A stretch of 64,000 nucleotides of DNA, from assembly GCF_042186555.1 (NCBI RefSeq), contig NC_133326.1:439144846-439208845 (forward strand), given 5' to 3'. The position numbers and the translations under genes were made by a program. How positions within the stretch are numbered: position 1 is the stretch's first letter; each line of letters begins with the position of its first letter. Below the pieces are notes generated by a model. It searched no databases. It was not told the DNA's origin and saw only the letters and a program-made list of their open reading frames with translations. Positions 43,410 to 55,543 of this stretch are shown here, piece after piece. The stretch comes from Aquarana catesbeiana (taxonomy: Eukaryota > Chordata > Amphibia > Anura > Ranidae).

Positions 43410-44579
43410 CACTATAAAAAGTCTACACACCCCTGTTTGGATGTATGCTTTGGGCCGTTGTCATGCTGAAAGATGAAGTTCCTCTTCATGTTTAGCTTTC
43501 TAGTAGGAGTCTGAAGGTTTTGTGCCAATATTGACTAGTATTTGGAACTGTTCATAATTCCCTCTACCTTGACTAAGGCCCCTGTTCCAGCTGAAAAAAA
43601 AGCCCCAAAGCGTGATGCTGCCACCACCATGCTTCACGGTGGGTACGGTGTTCTTTTAGTGATGTGCAGTATTGTTTTTGCACCAAACATTTCTTTTGGA
43701 ATTATGGCCAAAAAGTTCAACCTTGGTTTTATCAGACCAGAACGCATTTTTCCACATGCTTTTGGGAGACTTTAGATTGTGTTTTTGCAAAATTTAGTCA
43801 GGCTTGGATGTTTTTCTTCGTAAGAAAAGGCTTTTGTCCTGCCACTCTGCCCCATAGCCCAGACATATGAAGAATACTAGACATTGTTGTCACATGTACC
43901 ACACAGCCAGTACTTACCAAATATTCCTGCAGCTCCTTTAATGTTGCTATAGGCCTCTTGGCAGCTTCCCTGACCAGTTTTCTTCTCGTCTTTTCATCAA
44001 TTTTGGAGGGACGTCCAGTTTTTGTTAATGTCACAGTTGTGCCATATTTTCTCCACTTGATGATGACTGTCCTCACTGTGTTCCATGGTATATCTAATGC
44101 CTTGGAAATTCGTTTGTACCCTTCTCCTGACTGATACCTTTTAGCAGTGAGATCCCTCTGATGCTTTTGAAGCTATCCGCGGACCCTGGCTTTTGTTGTA
44201 GGATGCGACTAAGAAAATGTCAGGAAAGACCTATTAGTACAGCTAAACATTATTTGTGGTTAATCAGAGGCACTTTAAATGATGGCAGGTGTGTACTGAC
44301 TCCTATTTAACAGGAGTTTGAATGTGATTGCTTAATTCAGAACACAGTTACAGCCCCAGTTATAAGAGGGTGTGAACACTTATGCAACCAGATTATTTTT
44401 GTTTTTTATTTTTACTTTCTCCCCCTAAAAGATTTCAGTTTGTTTTTCATTTGAGTTGTACCTTTTTTAGGTCACATTAAAGGTGGAAAAAGTTCTGAAA
44501 TTATTTACCTTTGTCTCATTGTTTTCCATCACAGAAACCTGACATTTTAACAGGGTTGTGTAGACTTTTTACATCCACT

Positions 44580-44580
<1 letters not shown>
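43410..44580 (-). mobile_element. Tc1-type transposon 3, adjacent to element 2
   Basis: The left end is CACTATAAAAAGTCTACACA. The right end is the complement of CAGTGGATGTAAAAAGTCTA. A TG/CA tract of about ten bases separates it from element 2, and the right end runs into a long TG/TA microsatellite. The left arm is internally shortened: GTTAAAATGTC of the right arm has no counterpart. Confidence 0.8.
43545..44210 (-). pseudogene. Tc1 transposase N-terminal half (element 3)
   Basis: Minus-strand reading gives a paired-like DNA-binding region: HQRDLTAKRYQSGEGYKRIS, then RTVIIKWRKYGTTVTLTKTG, RPSKIDEKTRRKLVREAAKR and LKELQEYLVSTGCVVHVTT. A stop precedes the helix region near 44172. A C-terminal part is only faintly visible up to VKHGGGSIT-like sequence at 43610-43635; the catalytic C-terminus is deleted. 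Confidence 0.8.
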
Positions 44581-44708
<128 letters not shown>

Positions 44709-44752
44709 GTATATCTAATGAAATTTTAATTTTTAAAATGTTCTCATAACAG

Positions 44753-44876
44753 GATATCCACAATTTGACACCGGCTACTGACTTCTACAAAAAGTTGGCC
44801 TTAGATTGTTCAGGGCAACAGATAGCTGTGGACCTGTTCCTTCTGAGTGGACGATACTCTGATTTGGCCTCTCTGG
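44753..44876 (+). CDS. SEC24A: SEC24A internal exon 2 in window (trunk domain)
   Basis: Acceptor ...CATAACAG; 124 nt from DIHNLTPATDFYKKLALDCS to RYSDLASL, ending phase 1 before donor GTATGT. It continues the trunk fold. The acceptor's pyrimidine tract is weak and lies just downstream of the TA microsatellite. Confidence 0.93.
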
Positions 44877-44968
44877 GTATGTCTCAAAGCTTGCTTTCAG
44901 ACTCATTGTTAAACAAGTGGCTTGTATCTAGTTTTACACTGACAGCTTGTATTTCACTGCTGTTTCAG

Positions 44969-45127
44969 GTTGCATTTCTAGGTATTCAGCTGGTAGCATT
45001 TACCATTATCGTTCTTACCATCATCAGCACAATCCTGTGCAAGTTGAAAAGCTACAGAAGGAACTGAAGCGATACCTAACCCGGAAGATTGGTTTTGAGG
45101 CGGTCATGAGGATCAGGTGTACAAAAG
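44969..45127 (+). CDS. SEC24A: SEC24A internal exon 3 in window (end of trunk, start of beta-sandwich)
   Basis: Acceptor CTGTTTCAG; 159 nt encode CISRYSAGSIYHYRSYHHQH, VEKLQKELKRYLTRKIGFEA and VMRIRCTK, then donor GTTTGT in phase 1. The preceding intron is only 92 bp. VMRIRCTKG leads from the trunk into the beta-sandwich. Confidence 0.95.
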
Positions 45128-45622
45128 GTTTGTAAGAAATCGCTTTTCTCAATGGTAACAGGATGAAATAAACATATATCTCAATGCTTGATACCACTAT
45201 GTGCCAGTCAGTATAACTTTCTAGGCAATCCACTGCTTGCAGGATTCCCTGAGCCCCCACACTATGCAAATCTTAATGTCTTAGAGGCCTCACAGATGAT
45301 GCTTCATGGGTTGTAAAATTCCTTGCTATCCACTTTTTTTAAAGCAGGGAACAATATACTGCAGGAAGCCCTGGGTTTCCGGAATCCCAGCATTCCCTAG
45401 ATCTCACGAAGCTATACTGATTTGCATCTAGTATCTTTTAATTAGGCATGTGTTTATTTAAACTACCCCATCTAGCAATATTAACTACATTTTATCAGTG
45501 ACTCCTTATTCCTAATTTTTCACATGTAGTTACAAAGGTTTGTACATTGTATAATTTCTTCTTTAGACAAAGTCTGTATTTACAAGCATCATTTTTTTTT
45601 TTTTACCATCTTTTTATTCCAG

Positions 45623-45796
45623 GCCTCTCTATCCATACTTTCCATGGAAACTTTTTTGTACGTTCTACAGATCTCCTGTCATTACCCAATGTTAATCCTG
45701 ATGCTGGCTATGCTGTTCAGATGTCTGTGGAGGAGAATTTGACAGATACACCTTTAGTTTCATTTCAGTCGGCTCTCCTGTATACTTCAAGCAAAG
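45623..45796 (+). CDS. SEC24A: SEC24A internal exon 4 in window (beta-sandwich)
   Basis: Acceptor TTTTTATTCCAG; 174 nt encode LSIHTFHGNFFVRSTDLLSL, PNVNPDAGYAVQMSVEE and TPLVSFQSALLYTSSK, then donor GTTTAA in phase 1. This is the core of the beta-sandwich domain shared by SEC23 and SEC24. Confidence 0.95.
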
Positions 45797-46353
45797 GTTT
45801 AACTTAATCATCAGTATTAATTATTATTGTTAACATAATTACATACACGGTTTAATTAGAAGTAATTTTAACAAACATTCCTGTACTTTTAAATGTTTTT
45901 AACTTTGTTGGACAAGAGCTTTTAGGCCCTGTACACAAGGGAGTCAGAAGAGTATGCCTAGCACAAATTCCTCAGATAGGCCTTAAGGGCTGTATTGGGA
46001 TGAATGACAAAATGCAAACAGGCATTTGGCAAAGTTCTGGCATGGGAAAACCAAAACCAAAATACAACTAGTTTTTGTGCTTACAAGTTATGAAATGTCA
46101 CATATTAATCAAAAACACATAAAAGACTTGCTATAGCCATTCTAATAATCATAAGCAGTGCAAAATTAGAGTATTCTTGGCAATAGTTGGGACTGTATGT
46201 TGAATTATGCACCAAAGTACTTGATTATGGAAACTCATGTCTACTGCAAGGTCTGTATTCAATATAAAAATATGTAGGATCCTTCACTCTTTGACTATTG
46301 GCATTGGTAACGGTGTATCCGTCACCTTTTTGTAAGTGAAATCTGTATCTTAA

Positions 46354-47563
46354 CCCTTTCATGACTAAGCCTATTTTTGAAATTTGGTGTTTACAAGTTA
46401 AAATCCGTATTTTTTGCTAGAAAATTACTTAGAGTTCCCAAACATTATATATATTTTTTTAGCAGAGAATCTAGAGAATAAAATGGCGATTGTTGCAATA
46501 TTTTTTATCACACGGTATTTGTGCAGCGGTGTTTTAAACGCAAATTTTTGGAAAAGGGACACTTTCATGAATTTTAAAAAATCCAAACAGTAAAGTTACC
46601 CCAATTTTTTAGTATAATGTGAATGATGATGTTACGCCGAGTAAATAGATACCAAACATGTCACCCTTTATAATTGCACGCACTCGTGGAATGGCGACAA
46701 ACTACGGTACCTATGAATTTCCATAGGCGACGCTTTAAAAATTTTTTACGGTTACCAGGTTTGAGTTACAGAGGAGGTCTAGGGCTAGAATTATTGCTCT
46801 CGCTCTGACGATCGCGACGATACCTCACAAGTGTGGTTTGAACACCGTTTACATATGCGGGTGTGACTTCCGTATGCGTTTTCTTCGCTGCGTGAGCTCG
46901 CGGGGACAGGGGCACTTCAAATTTTTTTTTTTTTTTTTTTTTTATTTATTTTATTTATTTTTTTACTTTATAAATTGTGTTTTAAAAAAATTTTTTTTTC
47001 TTTAGTTTTATTGCTGTCACAAGGAATGTAAACATCCCTTGTGACAGTAATAGGTGGTGACAGGTACTCTTTATGGAGGGATGGGGGGTCTAAAAGACCC
47101 CCCATCCCTCCTTTACACTTCAAAGTATTCAGATCGCCGAAAACGGCGATTCTGAATACTGTGTACTTTTTTAAATTCGGCGCCATTGGCAGCCGAGTAA
47201 ACGGGAAGTGACGTCATGACGTCGCTTCCGCGTTTACAACGAGAAGGCTGGAACGAAGCCGCTCACATCTTCGTTCCAGCCCGCCCCCAGCCGCCAAAGG
47301 TACCTGATTGGACACCGGTTCTCCCGATCGCACGGGAGGCCCGGTAACAGCGACGGGAGGCGGCGGAAGGGGGGGGGATGTCCCCTCCCGCTCCTCCGGT
47401 ATAACAACCGAGCGGCTTTTAGCCGCATCGGTTGTTATACACGGGTAGCCGATCGCCTGCTGTAAACAACGGTACTGGGATGATGCCTGCAGCTGCGGGC
47501 ATCATCCCGGTATAACCCCGGAAGGCCGAGTACGCATATCTGCGTACGGTCGGCGGGAAGGGG
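46354..47563 (+). mobile_element. TTAA MITE (long variant), copy e, complete, in SEC24A intron
   Basis: Perfect TTAA on both sides (46350-46353 and 47564-47567). The ends are CCCTTTCATGACTAAGCC and, complemented, CCCCTTCCCGCCGACCGT. The 1210 bp contain AACATTATATATATTTTTTT, GATACCTCACAAGTGTGG and the hairpin GATGATGCCTGCAGCTGCGG with GCATCATC. This is the best reference copy for the family. Confidence 0.88.
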
Positions 47564-47589
47564 TTAAGCGAAGATAAAAAAACACACAC

Positions 47590-48345
47590 ACCCACCAAAT
47601 TCCAAAAACGTTGGCATACTCTGTAAATCCTACATAAAACAAAATGCTTTGATTTGCTTATCTCATAAATCCATATATTTGTCTACTCTGGGCCAAAGCT
47701 AATTTAAAATGGTCTGTTGAAAAGTGTAAAATTGTTCTGTGGCCAAAATGTGACAATCTTTTTGGCAACCATGGGCACCACATCCTCTGGACTAAAGCGA
47801 AGAGGGACCTTTTGGCATGTTATCAACGCTCCGTTTAAAAGCCTGCATCTCTGATGTTATGGGGATGACTTGGTGTGTATGAAGTGAGCTTGCCCATCTG
47901 GAAAGGCACCATCAATGCCGAAAGATGTATATATCCAGGTTTTAGAGCAGCATATGCTCCCATTCAGAAGAGGTAATTTTCAGAGAAGGCCTTGCATACA
48001 GTATTTTGGCACGACAATGCTAAACTGCAGACTGTATCTCTGACAAAAGCATGGCTTTGTAGTAGAAGAGTCCAGGTGCTTAACTGGCCTGCCTGCAGTC
48101 CAGACCTTTCACCAATTGAAAATATTATGCACATCTTGAAACAAAAAATACAACAAAAAAGACCCAGGACTGTTGAGCATTTAGAATCCTGGAAAGAATG
48201 GAACAACATTCCTCTCTCAAAACTCTAGGAGCTGGTCTCTTCAGTTCCCAGACATTTATAGAGTAGTGTTAAGAGGGATGCTATACCGTGGTAAACATTG
48301 CCCTGTCCCAACCGGTTTTTTTTTTTTTTTTTTTTTTTTAAATGT
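47590..48345 (+). mobile_element. Decayed Tc1/mariner-type element in SEC24A intron
   Basis: Frame 47992-48228 gives FWHDNAKLQTVSLTKAWL (catalytic Asp), VLNWPACSPDLSPIENI and ILKQKIQQKRPRTVEHLES, the second half of a Tc1-type transposase with most of the N-terminus unrecognisable. The 3' part has GTAAACATTGCCCTGTCCCA followed by a T-run. Termini are not resolved. Confidence 0.7.
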
Positions 48346-49335
48346 GTTGCTGCCATCAGTTTCAAAATTACCTGAGATTTGAAAACCATTGCTTGTTTTT
48401 ATGGAGATTTTACCCGCTGTACCAACTTTTTTTGCAATTGGTGGAGCGTATGCATGTATGTGTGTCTGAAGGTATTGGTATATCTATCTCTGGAAGAAAA
48501 GAAAAATATCTGTCGATCTTGTCAGATCTCTTGTGTCCTTGTAACTACATCTCTACCCTGAAAAAAATAATCTTATCAGTCTATCTCTTGTGAACTACAC
48601 CTATGTAATAAAGAGGGGAAGGTGTTTGTAATTCAAGTCGGAGAGCAGCCTAGGGTGCCAGCCCGGCTCCTCTAGGGATACTGTTTCAGAAAGTGGGAGT
48701 TGTCACCCAAGGATATGAAGTGTTACTGTCAGGATCGGCAGATAAAAATAAAGGTAAAAAAGGCCTAAAATAAGGAAACTTAATGCAGCCACAGAACTGG
48801 TAAGCTGCAAGATATACGAATGTTTGTTTTTTGAGTTTGGAAAGAAGCTTTAAATAAAATTGCACTTGACTTGGCCTGGAAGTGCAGGATTTTTTATTTT
48901 TATTTTTTATATTGAATGCTGGAGTATGTATGGATATGTAAATCAGGGGTCCCTTCAAGAGAAGGTGAGCCAAAGTCTGTATTGGGCCAGTTTCATACTG
49001 ACTGATTGGGTCCGCCTGTCAGTTTTTCAGGTGGCCTCAATCAGATCATCCATGATGAAGGAGCTGCGGATGTCAATGGACATGTGTCCGCCAACATTCA
49101 ATTCGAATCCTATCTTCTAAAGACAGACGGTTGGGAATCCATCATCCATCATCCATCTATCTATCGTGTCCGATGACAGTCGGGTGTAAGCGGTCAGGTG
49201 TTCCTTTTCCATCCGACCGCCCATAGAGGAAAGCAGTCTGTGTCAGCTTTGCATGATCCGCAGCCGGAGTCTGCCCGTCTGAAAGGGGCCTTAGACTGAC
49301 ACTTAGCACAGTTTCCAAGCAGTTGTATTTTCTGT
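48346..49335. other. SEC24A intron, no gene recognised
   Basis: Low-complexity segments (TATTTTTATT at about 48897) and diffuse repeat sequence. No exon-like or transposase-like frame is visible. Confidence 0.5.
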
Positions 49336-49339
49336 TTAA

Positions 49340-50096
49340 CCTCTTGCTGTCCGCTCTATAGCCCAATGACGGCCACAGCACGGACCTGAATTTCCGGGAG
49401 GCTGTCATGTGACTGCCTCCCCTGTGCACCGAGTCGCTGAGACTCGGGTGATCACAGATCCGAGTAAGGGGCCGGTCCCGGCCCCTTACCACGTGATCCG
49501 CTGTCAGCCAATGACAGCTGATCACATGATCTAAACAAAAGCTCGGTAATCTTTTTTTTTTTTTTTTTTCCCTCAGCGTGAGGAGAAAAAATAGCCGATC
49601 ACCAGCTTATCTGCAAGGGACATCGGTCCCGAAGAGGAAGAGGTAATTCTGCTTCATCTGTGCCGCAAGTACCTGCCAGTGCCACCTATCAATGCCCACC
49701 AGTGGTGCCAATCAGTGCCACCTAGCAGTGCTTGCCTATTAGGGTAACCAATCAGTGCTCATCACTGCCACCCATCAGTGCCCATCACTGCCGCCTTATC
49801 AGCGTACATCAATGAAGGAGAAAAATTACCTGTTGTGTAAAATTTTATAGCAAAATATAAAAAAAATTTAAAAATTCAGTCTTTTTAAATTTAAAAAATA
49901 AAAACCGCAGAGGTGATCAAAAACCACCGAAAAAAAAACGCCAAAAGAAAGCTCTATTTGTGGGGAAAAAATGATAAAAATTTCATTTGGGTACAGAGTT
50001 GTGTGACTGCACAATTGTCATTCAAAGTGCATCAGCGCTGAAAGCTGAAAATTGGTCTGGACAGGAGGGGGGTTTAAGTGCCCAGTAAGCAAGTGG
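49340..50096 (+). mobile_element. TTAA MITE (short variant) in SEC24A intron
   Basis: It begins after TTAA (49336-49339) with CCTCTTGCTGTCCGC and ends GTGCCCAGTAAGCAAGTGG before TTAC. The CAGTGCC repeat tract (49670-49810), AAAGAAAGCTCTATTTGTGG and GCTGAAAGCTGAAAATTGG place it with the copy at 4.7 kb. Confidence 0.75.
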
Positions 50097-50262
50097 TTAC
50101 AAACGACAAGCACCTGTTTGTGGAATCACAAATGAAAATACAGCTTCAGTTATATCAAGATAAAAATATGTATCTTCTGTTACGTACTTCGGTTGATTAT
50201 CGTGCAGCCCAGTTGTGACTCCTTTTTCCTTTTTCTGACTGGTAATATGATTTACATTTTAG

Positions 50263-50373
50263 GAGAACGGAGGATCCGCGTGCACACAATGTGCCTTCCT
50301 GTTGTTTCAGCACTGTCTGATGTCTATGCTGGTGCTGATGTGCAGGCTGTGATTGGACTGTTGGCAAATATGG
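50263..50373 (+). CDS. SEC24A: SEC24A internal exon 5 in window (beta-sandwich to helical domain)
   Basis: Acceptor TTTACATTTTAG; 111 nt encode ERRIRVHTMCLPVVSALSDV and YAGADVQAVIGLLANM, then a consensus donor GTAAGT in phase 1. It joins to the AVDRS of the next exon. Confidence 0.95.
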
Positions 50374-50423
50374 GTAAGTGTGCAATAGCAGATATCCTCT
50401 TTAAAATGTCACATCTTGTCCAT

Positions 50424-52850
50424 TGAGGGACTCAGGAATTTGGATACATTCAGGTTATACTGCCACCTACAGGAGGATTGGACACTGATGGAAAAATTGT
50501 GAGCCAACTCCAGTATAATTACTCCTCTTTTCAGTGTCCAAGGAGGATGGATGTCTTTTCTTTGGTTCTGTAGAGAAATGTCTAACCATGTTTTTCTTCA
50601 GTTTTATTTCCTTAAATTTTTCTTTCATCAGCTTCAATCAAGATTCCTCACTACACTGCTGCTTGAGCAGGTCTCTACATAGTAGCTGACTTGATTTGCC
50701 TTTCCTAAGCTTGACTTTGGAGTGATGTACCTGGACCGGCGGGGCTGGATATGTGGAGCTAGCTTTGACTGTGACCTTTGGGCACATTGGGCTACATTGA
50801 GGCACTTTCCAGATCTTCATGTGCTGGTAAAAGTTAGCCACAGCGTGCTTTCGAGGTCCAGAGCTGTGGCATTGCCTCAGTGCTTGACCCCGTCTTTGAA
50901 GACTCACTTTGTAAGGCCGCTTGGGTTGAACCTTTGGGCGCTACCTCACTATTGCACCACTGGGTGCCTTTTAAATTTCCTGCTACCACTAATTGTCACC
51001 GTGTTAAGGATTAATGCTGAAATCATTCCCTGGGTGGACGGTCACAGTGCTCTACCTTCTTTCCCACCCTTCAGAGTGGAGGCAGCACAATCCTGCTGCT
51101 CTTTCTTTATAAAGCAGCACAAAACCTTAGCTTCTTTTCCATTCCCACTTCCATGATCTGGTCACCTCTAGCCCCATAATCCTTCACTCATTGGAGAACC
51201 TCCATCCCCAGGGCTATGAGGTTCCATAGAACAGACCATTCCCTCCACGTCAGGGGATCCTGCTTTGAACAAGTTCCCTGGTTCAGACACCGTGAGACAC
51301 TATTTGGTTTCTGCCAACCTTTGCCTCTGCAATGAAATAGGAGTCCTTCCAGCGACAGGGAGGTAGCCTATACGGTATGTAGATATTTGGTAGCACACCA
51401 AGGATCATCAATTTTGTCCAAACGGTTTTTGATTAAAGAGAGATCACATCACAAAATGGTGTAGTGCAATGTTTCAGAGCCACGCGGGACCCTTTCATCA
51501 GGCATGTGAGGGGTTCTGTATGTCTCCGAAAATGTTGCCCTACACCATTTGTGATGTGATCTTTAATGAAAAAAGTTTGGACGAAATTGATGATCCTTGG
51601 TGTGCTAGCGAATATCTACAGATCGTACAGGTTCCAGTATCCAGCTAGCGGTCGCTACAGCACCCAGTACCTTAAGAGCTCATTCCAGGAACGTGTGCGA
51701 TGGTAATATGGACTGTAGGGAGGTAGCCTGGTCCCTATGCTAGATGATAAGGAACCAGCCTTATTTGTACTGTATCCCTCATGGATTTTTCTTTGGGAAT
51801 GAAGATCTTCTCAACCAGTAGCCTGATAGGAGAGTTTTGTGCACCTAGGTCCGATCCTTTGAGGCAGGCAGAGATCGTTACTGGAGGGCTTGGATCTCTT
51901 TGAGAGTAGGTGGAACACCCTAGTTTACTGCTGCTGGTACCCTCTGTCAGGGATAGAGTATGTCCAGAAGACTTTGTGAGACCTGTCTACCTGGGGATCG
52001 GTCATCCTCCTTTGGCTAATCTGCAGTTTTTTGGGAAAGCTCCGCCTGATGCCTTCCCTTGCTCTACCCTTAATTAGATCAGTGATATTAGTGTTTCTAA
52101 GTTTCCTGTCCCTCGTTTTACAATTGATACCTCACTGGATCTGGAGGGGCTAGGAGATTCTTGGACCCATGGTTTGTGGTCTGGGTTAGGCAGGCACCAC
52201 AGGATCTTTCTGCAGGACCCCAGCAATGCCCCAGGGTGTCAGAGAAGATGTTTTGGCTTCAGCCATTTCTGATGGTCCCTAGCTAAGCAGTATTGAACTA
52301 AGGTCTAAAACCCTGCTTACCCTTTTTGAGGTTCCTCCCATGCACCCTACTCTCACAGTCATGGTGACTTCGGAGAATTGACCCATTCGGTTCTCTAGCG
52401 GTCTGTCTAAGGAGTTGCATTACTCTCCTGGTGGGCTTGTGTTGTACTGGTACTGAGAATTCTCTTGCATAGCAGGATTGGCTGTCTAACCTTTTAGTTA
52501 TCAAGTTTCCACCTTCTTTGACCTAAGGGCTTTTGTGTAAGGCCTTGGGTGATCCTATGTAGACTGATCTTTTTTACCTGGATCTCTTTTGTTCTAAGTT
52601 TCATCTCTGGACCTTTCTTTTACGGGTGTCCCTAGTTTTCTGTTGACCATGTCGGACTGTGGGTCTTCACTGCCTGGGAATTGTGTTCCTCCAGTTTTGA
52701 TGGGTTCTGGTTTATCAGGTTCTCTCTGGTTCAGGTTTGGTGTTCTTTCATGTGAGGTTGCCAGTGACCATTTCTTTCTGTTTTTACCCAACATTAGGCT
52801 GATTCTCCATTTCATTTTGATTGCTCTTCTTGTTTTAATGGATGTATAAT
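50424..52850 (+). mobile_element. Possible degenerate DIRS-like element (second family) in SEC24A intron
   Basis: The start (CATTGAGGGACTCAGG, then GGTTATACTGCCACCTACAG and GGATTGGACACTGATGG) parallels the left end of the second-family DIRS at 54840 (CATTGACAGACACTGCC, GGTTATATCGCCCCCTACAG, AGTAGGACACTAGGC). The remainder has no readable gag or RT. The right limit is uncertain. Confidence 0.4.
51384..51617. repeat. Long imperfect hairpin with hammerhead-like core in the loop region
   Basis: The left arm (TTGGTAGCACACCAAGGATC, then ATCAATTTTGTCCAAAC) is inverted on the right (GTTTGGACGAAATTGATGAT, then CCTTGGTGTGCTAGC). The arms are about 90 nt. On the minus strand the centre reads GCCTGATGAAAGGGTC, CCGCGTGGCTCTGAAAC. 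Confidence 0.8.
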
Positions 52851-53002
52851 ATACCACCTTTTGACATAATAAGCAGATTATAACCATAATTGCCGGTCTA
52901 AACTGAAAAAAAAAAACAGTTACAAAATTACATTTTGTATTTTTAGCATGCATGTTTAGAACAAAATAGTTTTATTAATGCATAATGTATTTCATTTTCT
53001 AG

Positions 53003-53178
53003 CTGTAGACCGGTCTGTGGCTTCAAGTTTGAGTGATGCACGAGATGCTTTAGTTAACGCAGCAATTGACTCTCTTGCTGCATATCGCAATTCAGTACTT
53101 ACTGTACAGCAACCTGGCCTCTTGGCACCACACTCATTGCGTCTTTTCCCTATGTTTGTCCTGGCTCTCTTAAAGCAG
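53003..53178 (+). CDS. SEC24A: SEC24A internal exon 6 in window (helical domain)
   Basis: Acceptor TTCATTTTCTAG; 176 nt encode VDRSVASSLSDARDALVNAA, IDSLAAYRNSVLTVQQPGLL and SLRLFPMFVLALLKQ, ending in phase 0 before donor GTTAGT. The next expected exon (a Lys-start helical segment) is not found before 64000, so this intron exceeds 10.8 kb. Confidence 0.95.
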
Positions 53179-54840
53179 GTTAGTATATTTTAATATCCCG
53201 AATTGTAACTTTTAAATAAAATATTAAAAATGGTTGGGGTTTGTTATGTTTGTGCATACTATTTACTGGAATATGAAGCATATGCACATAACTGTTGCAT
53301 TAAATTTGTTATATTTTTTTCATCAGTAATCTTTATAACAAGCTGTTATACTGACCATACTGTCTTACCTTCTGCAATTTTTTTCCAGTTTCAGCCACAA
53401 TTTAAATTGCTAAAATAACTGAACTTTGTTCTTTAAAGTATAACTAAAGACAAAACTTTACGTTTTGGATAGAGTGGAGAACGATTAGAACACCCGTTTA
53501 TTGCAGTCTGTGTGCCAGCTGGGGAGATTCACCCTTTCTATTTGACCTGTTTACCATTATCACTAAGCATGAAAGCGGAATAAAATCACAAATATTGAGT
53601 TGTCACCAAAATAGAGGGAAAATCTTTCAATGGGGATGCTAGTTCTGTTGAACTCAGACGTGTTCAGATCCTAGTGTGAACCCACCTGAGTTTTCCCATC
53701 AGGGAGCTGTCTCTGCAAAAAGCCAATCCTAAGCGGCTGACCCCACCACCCCATGTATACATGCCCCTTGTATACTTATGGCTGTAGGGCAGGAAATGCC
53801 TCTGTTGCTTAGAATTGGCTTTGTGCAGTGACAGCTTCCCAGCGGGACAACCTGGTTTGGACTAGAATCTGAACATGCCTGAGCTCATCCTTACTGGTGA
53901 CAACCAGGGATTCCTTCACATTGGAGGTATTTCCTCTCACTTCATATTGGCTATGGGACGAAGTGAAAAAAAATTTCCCCCAATGATTTGCCATTTGCCA
54001 TTGGCCCTACTTTGATTCCTGCCACCTGAGTTAAGGCTACATGGTAAAACACCTGCCTCTCTGATCCAGCAATCACTGCCCTGCCTGTTACCCCCACAGC
54101 CTTTGCAAAGTAAACTTCTGATTGGCTCTTCTTCATCATGCGCGCCGTGGACCCAATCATTCCTATGATACAGCCAAACTCTGCAAGACTATTGGTGGCT
54201 GCCATGACCTGAAATTGATATTAAAGAAATGCTGACACACTTGTCTGATATTCCCTTTCCACATAGATGTTAAGGATTTCTGTAAAAAATATTAGTTCTC
54301 TATTTATTTATTTATTTTTACAAGTGTTCTCATTTGTTCAGGAACATTAAATTTCTGTTTTATGTGCCAACTTGGAACTAAAACTTAAAGGTCCAGTCTC
54401 CCCCAAAAATATTAAAAGTCAGCAGCTACAAATACTGTAGCTGCTGACTGTAATATAAGGACACTTACCTGTCCAGGAATGTCAGTACCTGAGCTGATTT
54501 TTCAAATGGGTTTTGGGTGCAGGCACTGGCATTGTATGTAAGGAAAACCGGCAGTGAAGCCTTCATAGCCAGCTTCCTACTGCACGTGCGCAACGTGCTG
54601 CGCTTTTGTGAATGGTTCTGCAGTCTTCTGGGACCTGTGTGTGTCCCAGAAGGCTGCGGGGGAAGGAGGAGGGTTTGAACATGCTTGTAGATCGCTGCAG
54701 TGATCTGAGCTGGAAGTGGAGTGGGTACCAGTCAAAACCAGTAAGAGAAGGAGCCTGGAGTGCCGGTGGGGGGGCCCCGAAAAGAGGATCAGGGCTGCTC
54801 TTTGCAAAACAATTGCAGAGAGCAGGTAAGAATAACCTGT
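53179..54840. other. SEC24A intron; dispersed repeats, no exon recognised
   Basis: CTTTAAAGTATAACTAAAG near 53436 starts a non-coding repeat. A later segment (54380-54840) shares GAGGATCAGGGCTGCTCT and AGCAGGTAAGAATAACCTG with 40690-40745 (GAGGATTGGGGCTGCTCT). An 84-codon minus-strand frame at 53951-54205 was not assigned. Confidence 0.5.
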
Positions 54841-55543
54841 CTGTCTCATTCGTTCATTGACAGACACTGCCTTCTTTATTCAGAACCATAGGGTTATATC
54901 GCCCCCTACAGGAGTAGGACACTAGGCAGAAAAAAGACTTGGCTACGCCCATGGCAGTCTTAGGTTATATACACCCCCCTCTCTGCTATAGGCCTTAAGT
55001 TTTTTTTTTTTTCTGCCTAGTCAGGAGTAAGGACCTACCTCCCTGCTGGGATCTCTTGTCCTGGCAATTTTTTTTTTTTAGTTTGTTTTTTTTCTGGATT
55101 TTTCCGGTGAGATCTACAATCAACTGGCAGGCTGGGCGACGGGTTGGACATTCGATCCAGTGGTTACCCCAGTCTGGCCAGCAAGCGCATGCAGAATGCA
55201 GCTGCGCGCTAGGTCGAGTCCGTGACACTAGCCCCACTGGATGGGGGCTGGCCCTGCGAGTTAAATGTCTCGCGAGGTAGCAAACGACTGGGTCTTGGCC
55301 GATAGCCCCCCCCACCTCGGTGGCAAGGCTGGTTCTGTCTGGAGCGGTGCCTGCTTGGTCCTGGTATGGTGAGCAAATGTCCCCCTCTCCCTTAGGGTTT
55401 TTTTTTGTGGTGACACGGGCCCCCTGGAGGCCCCTTGGTAAACCCACCCTTTCCCCTCCCCCCTTCATATGGGGTAATGTGCCTGTGGTGGGTCCTGGGG
55501 GACGGGGTTGAGTACTGGTGGGTGGGGGTGCTCGCCACCTAAA

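Noticed and set aside
51471..51503. Canonical hammerhead ribozyme call
   Set aside because: CUGAUGA, stem II and GAAAC are present, but there is no adjacent GUH site with a short stem III. Kept as a finding, not annotated as ncRNA.
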